Shown one piece after another: positions 31,535 through 43,130 of a DNA stretch of 64,000 nucleotides. Position 1 is the first letter of the stretch, and every line of letters begins with the position of its first letter. The notes under the pieces were generated by a model. It was given only the letters and a program-made list of their open reading frames with translations. It ran no database searches and was not told the origin of the DNA. The DNA is taken from NCBI GenBank assembly GCA_017311185.1, contig JAESUZ010005528.1, positions 1,116,001 through 1,180,000 on the forward strand, in the 5' to 3' direction. Both the position numbers and the translations under genes were made by a program. The stretch comes from Proteles cristata cristata (taxonomy: Eukaryota; Chordata; Mammalia; Carnivora; Hyaenidae).

Positions 31535-32245
31535 AAGACATTTATTGAGCACCTTTTATCTGGTATGGTGCTAGGGAGTTGAAGATCCAATATGTGGTCT
31601 CAGCCTTTAGATAACTGCACTTGAGTTCACCATGAAAATGCTACTATGGTTATAGCCATACTGAAAGTATGTAGGGAGCATTGGAAATGGGAAGTAAATC
31701 ATCCTTGGTGAGTTAGGAAAGGCGATTTGGGGAGAATATTGGTGAGAGACACCTAAAAGGTAAGGAGAACCTGAGAGGTATCCCAGTAAGCAGCACAAGA
31801 GTGCAGTGAATTCGGGGGAACCAGGAACAGCTGAACTTGACTAGACCCAAGAAAATGAGGAAATCATAGAGCGTGAGGCTAGGGAAGTACGCAGACAGAT
31901 CATAATGAGATTTGTAGGGCTGTGTGATAACATTCTGGTTTTATTATGAACCACTGAAGAATCCTATGCAAGGCATGTGACCACCACACTGCAGACTAGG
32001 GAATCACTCCCACTGCTGGGCTGAGAGCAGAGCTGAGGACAGTTAGGTGTTTTTGGAGGGTAATATAGTACCCAGATGAGATATGATAATGTTCTGAATC
32101 AAGACAGCCGTGGTAGACTTGACAGAGTGGTGTGGACCATTAGTAAGATATTTAGGGGGTAAACTTAGGTCTATTTGGTGATGCATAGGGAGTCTAAGGG
32201 TGACTATGTGATGAGTAGAGTGAAGAATAGGACTTTGAACTTTCA
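31535..32245 (-). repeat. L2 LINE 3' region, long
   Basis: The left end is the reverse L2 terminus: GACATTTATTGAGCACC, TGGTATGGTGCTAGGGAG. L2 3' UTR-like sequence continues (GAACCTGAGAGGTATCC, ATTTGTAGGGCTGTGTGATAAC, GTAAGATATTTAGGGGGTAAAC). Confidence 0.6.
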
Positions 32246-33639
32246 TTTTGAAAAGCCCCTCCACACCCCGTGATGAAATTGTTGCATGACTCCTTATGTC
32301 CAAAGGTGCGTGCCAGACACACCCAACAGCCCATAAATGTAACTCAGTCTTAATTCCTGGCAAAACTCTCTAGCAGTGCCTCTTGCCATGTAACTCTTGA
32401 GAAATTGAGTATGGTGGCTCAAAGAACTTTGGCCATGTGTGATTATTGCACTTTTCCTCTCGGGTATGGTCTCTATTTTTATTGAACAACTGTCAGTAGG
32501 CCACGCAGCATTGCCAACAACACACCGAAAATAGAATGAAAGCAATTACCTCAGCAAAGATTAATGCAGAAAGTAAAACTGCACTTATGTAATACTCCTT
32601 TTCCAGGCACTGAGGCCAGCCTTCCATTGGTTTCTCTGTATCTGTTTCAGAATCATAACAGAATGACGCCATCTCTGTCCATGCTGGAGGGATCCATTTT
32701 CTCCATAATCCCCTCTTCCTGCCATTTCTAAATCTGTTCTCAGAGCAGACTCCAGAAGAGGGCTGCTCCCCAGGGATGATTTCCCATCAAGATGCTACCA
32801 ACAGATGAGAGATAATATTAGCTAACAACATATCAGCACTGTTCTGGTGTTTGGCAACTACTTGTCAGTAAACTTCAAGAAGATGTTTACGCTTTGGAGA
32901 ATGTCAGCCCTAAGAGGAACTGAGAGTTAAGGAAGAGATGATTTAGGCCAATTCTCAAGCCTGGGGAATTAAATGGCTTGCCTGAGGCTTCCTTTGTCCC
33001 TTAAATTTAAAGAAAAGATCGAAACCCCAGCCTCTACTGGAATAAGGGCATTTCCCCCACGCCCTTGGCTTCTTACAATGAAACAAGGACCATAGGGAAA
33101 GCTTCCTTGTCAAATCCCTAACACCCCCAGTGGGCGGAGAAAACTTTAATACAAAAGAAGAAAATCAACCCCATAATTAGATACAGAACTGACTCCAGAC
33201 CAGCTCGCAGAAATATTGTGCTGGCTTCCATAAGTGCTACAGAAGGAGGAAAGGAAAGCGTGCATCAGCAACTTGAGGCTTACATGTGAGTCTGATGGAA
33301 CGATACCATTTCACAAAGCACAAATAATAACAAAAATAGCTTTGACAGGAGGCAAAAAGAAACAAGAACAACTAATTGCTAAGGAGGGCCACTTTGGCAT
33401 CCATTGCTAATGTCATCCAGCTTCTCCCCTCTCCCTGCCCCCTGCCAAACCCCACCACCACATAATCTCTGCATTACAAACTGAGTTGACTCATTATACC
33501 TATTAAATTGTAGTATTGTCAACGTTAACCTCTGACCAAACCTTGTGAAACCAGATCTCACATGTGAACACGAGGGTAATGAAGAGAATTTTTGGCCCTT
33601 TCCAGATTCAGACCTTCCCAAGTTTAGACCCAATTTATA
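32246..33639. other. non-coding, no gene recognised
   Basis: 1.4 kb without a supported exon or a repeat I can name. Confidence 0.45.
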
Positions 33640-34240
33640 AACTGTTTATTTTAAAATAGGTCTGCACTTACCAAGGAGTTGGAAAGATAGTACAGAGCAT
33701 TCCGTTTACCCACCCTCTCCTAATGTTGACATTTTGTATCACAATGTGGATCTTACTTCAAGAGCTTTGTTGAGATATAATGCGCATGCTATATAGTTAA
33801 CCTATTTAAAGTTACCTTTCAACAGTTTTTAGTATATTAAGAGATACAGACAACTGTCACTCCAGTCATTTTTAGAATATTTTTATCACCTCGAAAAGAA
33901 GCCCCACACTCTTCAGCTATCTCCTCCTTTCCCCACTCCCCTCCACACACCCAAGCCCTAAGCAACCACAAATCTATTCTATGTCTCTTCAAATCTCCTA
34001 GGCGTGGCATATAAATAGAATAATATTAAATGTGATATTTTGTGACTGTATTGTTTTACTTACCATCATGTTTTCAAGATCCACCTATGCTGTAGCAGGT
34101 CTCAATATTTCATGCCTTTTAATGGCTAAATAATATTCCATTGTATGAGTAGAGCATATTTTGTCTATCCATTAATCAGTTGATGTTTATTTGGGTTATT
34201 TCCACATTTGGCTTTTATGAACCATGTGAATATTGCTGAT
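33640..34240 (-). repeat. ancient L1 (L1M-type) fragment
   Basis: In plus-strand reading it has GCTTTGTTGAGATATAATGCGC, AGATCCACCTATGCTGTAGC, AATAATATTCCATTGTATGAG and TCAGTTGATGTTTATTTGGG. These are characteristic of old L1 3' ends in antisense. Confidence 0.78.
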
Positions 34241-35109
34241 AAAGCTGGTTGAAGAGCATGATTTTAGATCTGGAAGGACCTGGTGAGTGTCCTAATACAT
34301 CACTCCTGAAATAAGCTGACTTATCCAGCCAGTTGCTAACTGGAGACCCTCTCATGAAGGCAAGCCTTTAAGCCCATGGCAGATAGCGGTCTAAACATGC
34401 ATGTCCTGTGAACCTTCCCTCTTCAAAAGAGGAAGTAATAGATAATGTTCAGTTTAATCTTTCAAACTCACCAATCAGGTAATTTGATCATCTCCCTTAG
34501 GGATGAGGATAAAGGGGCCAGAGTGATGACTTAGCTCCTTAGCTCAGGTGAGCCCAGAAGCAGACCCTTGAGATAAAGGTGAGAATTTGAGTAGTTTCTT
34601 TGGTAAGTTATGGAAGAGCTCTAGGGAAATGAGACATGGAAGGGAAGGAAACCAATAAAGGGTATACTTATGACCAAATTAGTGTTGTGGGTCACTGGGG
34701 CACAACCACATCAAGGGCCCCTTAGAGACAGTGCAGAACATGCCTCGGAGTCAAACCAAAAGAGGAGTAGGGTATAGGGTATTTATCCATCAATTTCCAT
34801 CAGTTTTGGGGGTAAGGAGTAAGTCCCCTAACACTTCCAGGGAAAGACAAGGGGAAGAAGAGGAGAGTTTCTATCCTGAAAATGAGACTTTCTAAGCAGA
34901 TATTGACTGGTGAGTACTAGAGGTAACCCTGTAGACCTGCACTTACTTGTTTGTAGAGGACTAATTCTGTGTTCATTAAATCCTTGATAATTAGAGCTGG
35001 AGTTATATATGAAGAAATATTCCAGTCCAGCCCTATCCCCTTTTAGTTTATTGCTCCAGAAGAGATCTCTGCCCTGTATGTTAATATGTGGATGTGGTAT
35101 GTTAGAGAG
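34241..35109. other. non-coding; part may be an unnamed old repeat
   Basis: The stretch 34,500-34,810 (CAGAAGCAGACCCTTGAGATAAAGG, GCCTCGGAGTCAAACC, AATTTCCATCAG) looks like an old interspersed element, but I cannot name it. Confidence 0.35.
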
Positions 35110-35340
35110 AGCACACATTTTGGACACTGATGCTCATGGGTTCAAATCCTGACTTCCCACATATAGAATCTATGTGCAAACTGTTTGAACAAACTGTCTC
35201 ATCTTAGAACAAGTTCTCTTAATCCATAGTCATTTCCCGCCCACAACCTCCATTCCAAGGTCAGGTAATACACTAAATGACCCGTCTGATGACACTGAGC
35301 ACGGTGGCTGATATGTAGTATGAATTCAATAAGGACTCAT
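35110..35340 (+). repeat. MIR SINE, degraded
   Basis: Sense MIR head GTTCAAATCCTGACTTCCC; the 3' part reads GGCTGATATGTAGTATGAATTCAATAAG. Confidence 0.6.
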
Positions 35341-35387
35341 TTTTCATATTTCCTAGGACTAAGGAAGAGATGCAACAAGCAAATGCA

Positions 35388-35600
35388 TTAATTCATTCAA
35401 CAAATATTTATGAAACCCCTACTATATGCAGAATTCTATTGTAGTCATCAGTGTACAGTGCAGAGTGGTAAAGAATCCAAATTTCTACCTCATGAAGCCT
35501 ACATTCTAGTAAGTCAAAAACATTGGGATCCTGCTTTTACATGTCAGATCCTATTTTTATTATCTGGAAAAAATATGGTTCAATGTATATTAGTCACTGG
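35388..35600 (-). repeat. L2 LINE 3' end
   Basis: Reverse L2 terminus: TTCATTCAACAAATATTTATG, CCTACTATATGCAGAATTCTATTG, CTCATGAAGCCTACATTCTAG. Confidence 0.72.
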
Positions 35601-35699
35601 CTTTTAACTTCTCAAAATATAAGCCTCATATCAAACTGTCCCCAAGTGTTCTCTCTCTCCAACCCTTAATCAAACATATTCTGAGAAGCACTTCTCAAA

Positions 35700-36060
35700 C
35701 CTTTCTTTGATGTTGCATTAGTTGGATTTTTTTTGGTCCCAAGAGACAGAAACTAAATTGGAACTAGTTTAAGCAAAAAGGAGTTTTCTTGAAAAGAGAG
35801 GATGGATAAAAGCAAGGGAGAGCAAGAGACATGGCTGGACTTCCAAATAGCTTGAACCAGGGACTCACTCTGCCTCTCTCGTCTGTCCCTGTGTGGTGTG
35901 GCTTTCTCCACATGTCAGATATCATGCCTTCTGATGGCTCCTATGAGTTACATCTTGCAACATCAGCCATCAGAGAGATGAGCCCAGGTTTCCCAGTTTT
36001 CTTGTCCAAAATGCTCAGGAAGAGACTCTAGTTCTACCTTGGGATAGGAATTCTTTATTG
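35700..36060. other. probable interspersed repeat, unclassified
   Basis: TAGTTTAAGCAAAAAGGAG, TTGAACCAGGGACTCACTC and TTCTTTATTGGATCACTC suggest a known-type mammalian repeat, but I could not assign the family. No coding exon. Confidence 0.35.
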
Positions 36061-36894
36061 GATCACTCAGCTACAGGACATTTCCCACAATAATTATATG
36101 GCCAAGGAACTAAGAGTGCAATCCTAGAATCCCATAGGTACCCATAGGACCTGTCAAGACACAGAACCCCGAAGAGGCTGATTCTCATATCCTGGACACC
36201 TTTCTGGCAGGAAGCATGTATAACAGCGATTCTGAACGCTGGAGGGATGAGCAAACAATAGAGCCAGAAGAGGCCACATCTTATTCAGCCCGCACGAGGC
36301 GTCCATTAGTAGAAATGAGCCAACAATACATTACTTCCTGCAAATTTGTTGAGCATATTCAAAACAAACACATTAAAATGGATTATTCACCATTTATGTG
36401 TCAGGGAAGTAATAATAATGTCTTTATTGCACATATTAATGTTCTTGAGTGCTTCCAAAGTACTGTGGAACTTCAAAACATTTTCCAGTTTCAGGGAATT
36501 AATTAGCTCCCCTGTGGAGCAGCTCACGAGCAATGTGGAGATAGAATGATTGAATCGGAAAGGCAAGGGGTATTGAATTATTCCTCTTTTCAATAAGCAT
36601 GTATAAGCACCCACTCCTTGCATGGCTCGGCGGACAGTTGTGGGGGCATAAACTGATTGGAATAAAGTCTCTGCTTTCAAGAAACTTTAGTCCACTATGA
36701 TAAGTCTACTAGGAGAGGTGAACTTGTCAATCGCTAGCCTGAACAGGAGTCCACATAAGGCCAAGATAAGATGGGTAAACATGAGAAGCTAGAAAAAGCT
36801 GATAGAGCTGGGAAGAAAGTTAAATGGCAGAAGCCCATGAAAAAAACGTGATAGGGAATTTATTCTTCTCTCTGTGGAACAATTGTTAAATATA
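36061..36894. other. non-coding, no gene recognised
   Basis: Open frames at 36,216-36,680 overlap on both strands and have no domain. Confidence 0.45.

Positions 36895-36926
<32 letters not shown>
36895..36926. repeat. (AC)n microsatellite
   Basis: About 16 uninterrupted AC units. Good candidate for length polymorphism. Confidence 0.96.
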
Positions 36927-36929
<3 letters not shown>

Positions 36930-36949
36930 TGATTGTGAATTTATACATG

Positions 36950-37510
36950 GCCAGTCCTCCAATTCCTTTATTTTTATTAAACAGTAAACCCATTTCTCTT
37001 ATCTTCCCCAACCTCCACTCTGGCAACCACCAATATGTTCGTTGTATCTAAAAGTTTTTATTTTTTGTTGTTTTGTTTTGTTTTGGTTTTCAGACTCCAC
37101 ATAGAAGTAATATCTCACAGTATTTGTTTTTCTCTGTCTGGTTTCTTTCACTTAGCACAATGCCCTCGAGTTCCATCCATGTTATTACAAATGGCAGGAT
37201 TTCCTTCATTTTTATGGCTGAATAATATTCCATAGTGTTATTTTGTGTGCATGTGTGTATGTGTATTTTTCATTATCCATTCAGCCATCAATAGGCACTT
37301 ACATTGTTTCTATGTCTTGGCTATTATAAATAATGCTTCAATGAACATGAGGGTACAGACATACTTTGAGACAGTGATTGTTTTGTGTTTTTTATGGATA
37401 AATACTGAGAAGTGGAATTGCTGGATCATATGATAGTTCTATTTTTAATTTTTTGAAGAATCTCCATATTGTTTCCCATGGCGGGTGCACTAATTCACAT
37501 TCCAAATAAT
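36950..37510 (-). repeat. ancient L1 (L1M-type) fragment
   Basis: Plus-strand reading: CACTTAGCACAATGCCCTCG, CATCCATGTTATTACAAATGG, GGCTGAATAATATTCCATAG, TAGAAGTGGAATTGCTGG-like text (GAGAAGTGGAATTGCTGG). L1 3' region in antisense. Confidence 0.82.
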
Positions 37511-37689
37511 CTCAGTAAATGGAAGAAAAATTGATCCATTTACCCAAGTCATCCAAGTGATGAGTTAGACTCACTAGTTTACATTGCCCAGTGAGTTCTG
37601 GGTTAAAACTTGCAATAATGTATGAAGACTAGATTGTTTGTATAATGGGCACTGCTTACCTGCTTAGATTTTCATTACCCAGGCAACGT

Positions 37690-38045
37690 CTGATTCCTAT
37701 CGGGGTTCTCTTTGTGAACCCAAAGGCCATAAGGTGGGGAAATCTATGAGAAACTATGGAGAGATCAGAGACATGCACATGGAGACACCCATATGGAGGG
37801 GAACTGAGGTCCCTGAGCCTTGGCTTCTGTTGAACACCAACAGCCAGCACACACTGCCAGGCACGTGAGTGAGCCATTTGGGAAGTGAATCCTCTAGTTG
37901 TGATTCTACTGGCCCGAAGCTGACACTGAGTGGGCCAGAAGTGAGCCTTCCTCCCTGAGCCCTGTCCAAATTCCAGATTCAGGCTAATAAAAGATTGCTG
38001 TTATTTTAAGCCAAGAAGTTCTGGGGTGGTTTGTTATGAAGAGTA
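37690..38045 (+). repeat. MLT1-type LTR (ERVL-MaLR)
   Basis: Sense 3' part: CAGGCACGTGAGTGAGCC, TTTGGGAAGTGAATCCTC, CTGAGCCCTGTCCAAATTCC, then TTTTAAGCCAAGAAGTTCTG and GGGTGGTTTGTTATG. The left boundary is approximate. Non-coding solo LTR remnant. Confidence 0.78.
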
Positions 38046-38060
38046 CTTAACTGGAACATG

Positions 38061-39279
38061 TTCCACAAAGGATTCATGATATTAACATCTTCTTGCCTTG
38101 ATCCCATTTATTTAAGTCACTCCAAAACTATTTAGATTTCAGAAAATCAACTCAAGTGCTCACAGAAAAATGCATTTCTATTTCTCTAAAGAGTTTCAAA
38201 TAGAGAATACAATGAAAATTTCAAGAGATTTCCTTTAGATGTGACATTACTGGAATATATCGATTTTAAAACAATGCTTACCCCTATTTCTAAATATAGT
38301 TAAACTGAAAACACCAGTAAGTAAGGTAACATTTGTAACATTTGTGACATACATAATAAGTTTTACCAAAGCCCCACCTCTGGGCCAGAGGGGCTCCTGC
38401 TGTGATGTGAAGGTCATTAAATGCAATGACCCTTAAGTGGTAGGCTCCCTTCTTAATTCACTAATCAAGTTACAAATATAGCTTCTGATACTTCCTCTCT
38501 TCTTTTTTTATAGGTTGTCAAGACAAGGCAGGGGCAGCAACCAATCAGCTCCTCGTATTAAACAGCATATTTTGCTGAGCTGGATTTGACTCCTGGTTGC
38601 TACAAAACAAATCTAAGTTTATATCAGAGGTGACAAACTCCATGCCATGTCATTTATCCTTTTTATAGCATGGGTGACACCGATGGTCAGCAAGTCTTGT
38701 TGATGATGGTGTGAATCAACTAGAGCAGAAAGCATCCAAGTCTAGAGGTTTCCTCTGTCAATAGTTAGAAATCATTTGTTTTAATGAAAAGAAAACTAAT
38801 TAAAAAAAGAATTCCTCTGCTTTTGCTTACCCTATATATCTTAAAAGATACTTGTAATCCCTGTATTAACAGGGCTAACCACTATTAATACTGGAGTGTA
38901 CATTACTCTAGACAGAAGTCCAAACATATGTAGATATTCACCTTGATACATTTAATGATTGCCAAGAGACAAACATATTGAGATTTTACCATGTAGTAGG
39001 TGCTTACTTGTGAAATAACTGTTTCACAACTTTCATTTAAAACACAACACAGTGAGGTAAATAACATAAATCAATTACACCTCTGATGAATTGGAAGTTC
39101 AAGTCTAAGATCACGTAGCTAGCAAGCAGAAATGTATAGCTCCAAACCTGCATCTGTTGACTACAGATGTTATTTTTTATTATTGTGTCTCTCATATTGT
39201 GCATTTGATTTTTTTTGCATCTAAAATTATAACTATAATTTATGATAATACTCACTTAACTCATTTATAGCCACAGTGT
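38061..39279. other. non-coding; one strong splice-acceptor-like tract
   Basis: No coding exon. A pyrimidine tract at 38,490-38,509 is followed by TATAG with AG at 38,512-38,513, which resembles a 3' splice site on the plus strand. Confidence 0.4.
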
Positions 39280-39500
39280 AAAGTCTGATCAGTATTCATT
39301 TATAGACATCCATTTTATAAAAACATTTCACTATTCTGGTCTTGTTAGAAATTTCAGTTCTTGTTTTGTTGGTTTTTTTTTTCTAATTTTCCATTAGTGT
39401 AAACAACACTGCAATGCATAACCTTGTAGATAAATCTTGCTGTATATCTGTTATTTATTTGTAATGATAAATTTATAGAAGTACAATCTTAGGGACAATG
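39280..39500 (-). repeat. ancient L1 fragment, very degraded
   Basis: AACAACACTGCAATGCATAACC, CTTGTAGATAAATCTTGC and AATTTATAGAAGTACAATC match the order of old L1 3' ends read in antisense. Confidence 0.5.
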
Positions 39501-41129
39501 ACCTCCAAAAATGTTATACTTTCAAGAGTTACATCATATTTTCCTTCAGAAGAAAAGTTATACCAAATTACATACCTGCTATCCGTAAGTCCCAAGACTT
39601 CATTTAACAAACAAAAGTAAAGCAAAATAAATGAACAAACCTTAAACCACAAAAAAAACACAGCCTTTCCAATCACAGTTTCATCTTAGAAATAGAAGAT
39701 ATCTTAGCAGTCATATTTTCTACTTTCCTACACATTATGGACCTTTTTTCCCATAGAACAACCCCGATCTAGGGTGGTATCCATCCTACAATGCATAGGA
39801 AGTGGGGGTAGAAAATAAAAGATAATTTTAAATATCCCTAAACTACACAGCACATTTTTTTTTTAACTCTCAGCAATGAAATACTATTCAAACTATTCTA
39901 AAATGCATCCACAATAAGAGAGCCTCATTGGGAATGAGGAGACCTTGGCAGGCTTTCAATATACTTGACACAGGTCATGGAATGATAAACATTTTTTGGT
40001 CATTCTCCACCTGGAATGGGTTTGCTTTAGGTGCTGGCAACTGAGTACCTATCACTTGCTCTATGCAGTTGCCCAACAGCTTGGTTTCTCTTGCTTCTGG
40101 GAATTCAGCAAACAGAGGCAGGCTGGTCAGTGGGAAAAGAAAAGTGTCTAGAAACAAAAATGAACGAAATACTTTTACATCGCTAGGTCAGAGGAGCTGG
40201 GAGTAGAACTTTATGTGCCCTCTCCTGCCCCAAACTCTCAAAAATTCCATCACCCAAGTTCCTTTAATTCTAGATACGCAGGGATTTAGCAGTGTTTAAA
40301 GGAGAAAACGACCTTCAATGGACTAAGTTTTCCTCGAGTACCCGTTAGATATAAGACAAGGCTAGATGTTGCAGTGGAATCCTAAAAAAGAAAAAAAGAG
40401 GTAACACAAATGAATGATGCAATAAGAAATTATTTTTAAAAAACTACAGGTATGTGAATTCTGCAATTGATTGGCAAATTGACTGCAACAGCAAAGAGAA
40501 GGGGAAAGTAATTCTGCCTGGAGTGAGGGGTGAGGGCTGGGGTGGAAACAGGGCTGTAGAAGAAGGTGGTATCTGTAGATGCCCAGAAGGCTGGTTTTTC
40601 TGGCCCCAATTGCTTGTTTCTTTATTCATTTATTTATTTTGGTGCAGATCTGCTAAATAATTTGTTATTTAAATTATAAAACCAGTAATTTGCTTTCATC
40701 TTAGCAAACACACATGAACACACACACACACACACTTTCTTAAAGTCTATATATACTTTACACTCCGTTTTGGCTGTACATTCAAAGTCATCCCTGCAAT
40801 GGGAAGGCAAATTGAATTCTAACACCATCTTCCGCTTTGGGAAACTAGACTAGTTGGGGGTGGGGATCAGGGCTTAGGACTCGTAGCCAAAACTTTATGC
40901 TTCAGGAACTGCATGGGGAATCATTCTGATATTCGAACATAGAGCCTTCGGGGAATAGCTCACTATATTCCTTTTAGCCCCGAACAGACTACTACGTACA
41001 GTACTTGGCACCCAGTAGGCCATCATTTGCCATAATAGATTTTAGGTATTCGCCTTTTCCCCATGAGAGGACAATCAACGCATCACATTATGCTTCTTTG
41101 GCCAGTTTTATTCAGCTCTGATCTCAGTA
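39501..41129. other. non-coding upstream region of the CpG island
   Basis: 1.6 kb without a supported exon or classifiable repeat except an (AC)n run at 40,717-40,735. AT-rich, with CpG rising only after about 41,150. Confidence 0.5.
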
Positions 41130-41166
41130 GTTTAAAAAAAAACAGGAGAGAGAATGGGGCCGTAGC

Positions 41167-41827
41167 TTCCAGAGAGAGGAGCTCTGCACCGCCCGGGTGC
41201 GAGGAAAGAAGGCGAGGGAGGCGGAGGGAGCCCAGACTCCCACCTCGGCTCCTCTCCTCCCGCAGCAAACGCTCGGCCCCCGCCTTCTCTCCCCATTCCG
41301 GACCCTCCACCCGGGTGGCGAGAGGGCAGCGCGGGAGAGGCGGCGGCAGGGCTCCGACTGTCACGTTCGTTCCCTGCTGCTTTTCCAGTGCCCAGCCTCC
41401 TCGCCCCTCCTCCCTAATCCTCAGCCGGGGTTTGGTGGCGATTCCCCTCTAGTGACTGAGACGCTCGCATCTGGGCGAGCGGCGCTTCGCCTCCCTCGCG
41501 TCTTTGTCTCCTCCTCCTGCAAGGCTCCGGGGCCGGGCGCAGGGTCTGCAGCAGCCGCCGCAGCAGCCGGAGCCGAGCGGCGCTCCGCACGGCCGCCCGC
41601 GGCCGCACCCTCGCTCGGCGGAGGCGCCGGAGGACGCCGGCGAGCCACGCACGGCCAGCGTCCCGCGCTCCTGCGCCGCCGCCGCGGCGGGGATCGAGCC
41701 CTCCCGGCCGGCCCGGTCCGGGGTGGGCAGCCCGGCCAGCAGCGGGGTGGCAGGAGCCGGCGCTGCAGCTCTGGCAGCTCACACCCCCAGGCAGACGCAT
41801 CCAACGCCTCCTCCCTGCGCCACCAGG
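41167..41827 (+). other. candidate 5' UTR, ATG-free
   Basis: I found no ATG on the plus strand between the ATG at 41,154 and the one at 41,828, about 670 nt. Such a gap fits an authentic leader and is less likely by chance. The exact transcription start cannot be seen. Confidence 0.55.
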
Positions 41828-41862
41828 ATGGAGCAGCCACCCCGGCCCGGGACTGGCGCAAG
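41828..41862 (+). CDS. candidate first coding exon, gene unidentified
   Basis: The ATG at 41,828 has A at -3 and G at +4 (strong Kozak). It encodes MEQPPRPGTGA plus two bases of a split codon. The exon would end at 41,862, followed by the donor GTAAGG (context GCGCAAG/GTAAGG, close to the consensus). Without splicing the frame stops three bases later (AGG TAA), so the start makes sense only if the donor is used. The peptide is Pro/Arg-rich and too short to name. It sits in the densest part of the CpG island, below an ATG-free leader. No downstream exon could be recognised here, which is normal for a long first intron. It could instead be a non-coding first exon of the same transcript. Confidence 0.5.
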
Positions 41863-42545
41863 GTAAGGTGCAGCCGCCTGTTGCTTTTCGCAAAGCGCGG
41901 TGTCGTCCCTCTACCCGGGTGCCTAGGCCGTACCTTCCGTAACTAGTAGAGGGGAACTCTCACCCCAGATCAGAGCCACGTTCCAAGCCCCGGTCCCCTG
42001 GGCGCAGACCCGGGGAGAGACCCCTCCTGGCGTGGGGAAGTCGACCCTCTGCTCGCTTGCAGCCGACTGCTGTGCAATAGTCTGCAAACTTTTGTGCCCC
42101 CCTCCCTGCGCGGTGCTCACCCCGTGCCGTGCAACTTGCACGTCTAGTCCTCGCGTGCGCCCTTCCCCCCGCCTTTCCCCACTACCACCCCTGACGTTTG
42201 CCTCTGCCCATTTCTTTTTCGGTGTTCTTGCTAGTCGACTTTTCACTCCCTGCAGCTCCCGCTAGAGAGGCGAGGGCTTGGGACTCAGCAGTGCTCATCC
42301 TGCTTGTGAGGGTTGGATAGGAGCATAGATCAAGACGTAGGACGGGTGGGACATGGGAGGCGGCTGCGGCCACCCTTGGGGCTCTGTCTAGCACGGCAGG
42401 AGTCGGTCCATGCTTGCGTATGCCACCCCGAACTCGGTAATGAAACCCTCGGAGTGGCTTGCGGCTGTGTGCCGCGGGAACGGCAAGTGCAGATCCGGCT
42501 GGGTGAAGTAAGTCGTCTGGGGAGGGAAGTGTTGCTGGAGGGGTT

Positions 42546-43130
42546 GGGGTGGGGGGGAAGCGAGGGTCTTGGGTGGATCTGGTTGACAAGATACCAAAGG
42601 GCTCTTCCTTTAAAGTGGGCGAGGGGCCAGTCCTAGCCGTCACCTGACCTGGAGGAAAAAGGATTTGAGTCCGGAGAGCTCTGGCCCCGGTGTGTAAATA
42701 GAGATGGGGGAGGGGCTGGGCACCTGGGGAGGCGCAGAGAGGCAGAATGGAGCCCTGGAATGCCAGAGCCCGGGGGGTGGCGGGGTGGGGGGACTTGGGA
42801 GGGCTTTTGGGTGCCTGGGATGGGGCGATCTTCCTCTCCAGGAGAAACAAACCTCCAGGCGAGATTCTGAATGCGTTGGCGTCTCAGGCGGCGACTGAGT
42901 GGTCAGATCAGGGACCAGGGATGCTTTTCCTGGCTCTAAGGGGACCAGAGCCCTCTCCTTTCTCCGGCGCTCGCTTATACACCCTTCCACCTCCGCAGCC
43001 GAGTCCGTAGACCCACGCCCACCTTCCCTGCCGGGCCCCCAGGAGTCAAGAAGGTCTGCAGAACTGCAGGGTGGGAAGGGGATTCCTGGTCCCCAGGAGA
43101 GGCGTGTGTGCAGGGTGGGGGTGGGGGGAG
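42546..43130 (+). other. G-rich plus strand with several G-quadruplex motifs
   Basis: G-tract clusters on the plus strand at about 42,546-42,575 (GGGGTGGGGGGGAAGC then GGG and GGG), 42,772-42,830 (GGGGGGTGGCGGGGTGGGG and onwards) and 43,110-43,130. G excess on the non-template strand just past a CpG-island start site fits left-to-right transcription and R-loop potential. Confidence 0.7.

Noticed and set aside
41414..41893. Minus-strand frames of 146-159 codons in the CpG island
   Set aside because: They mirror GC-rich, stop-poor DNA on the opposite strand; no domain or supporting signals.
41197..41946. 249-codon plus-strand frame across the CpG island core
   Set aside because: It lacks an ATG start, has low-complexity Ala/Arg/Gly content typical of GC-rich leaders, and runs through the proposed donor; more likely leader sequence in an open frame.
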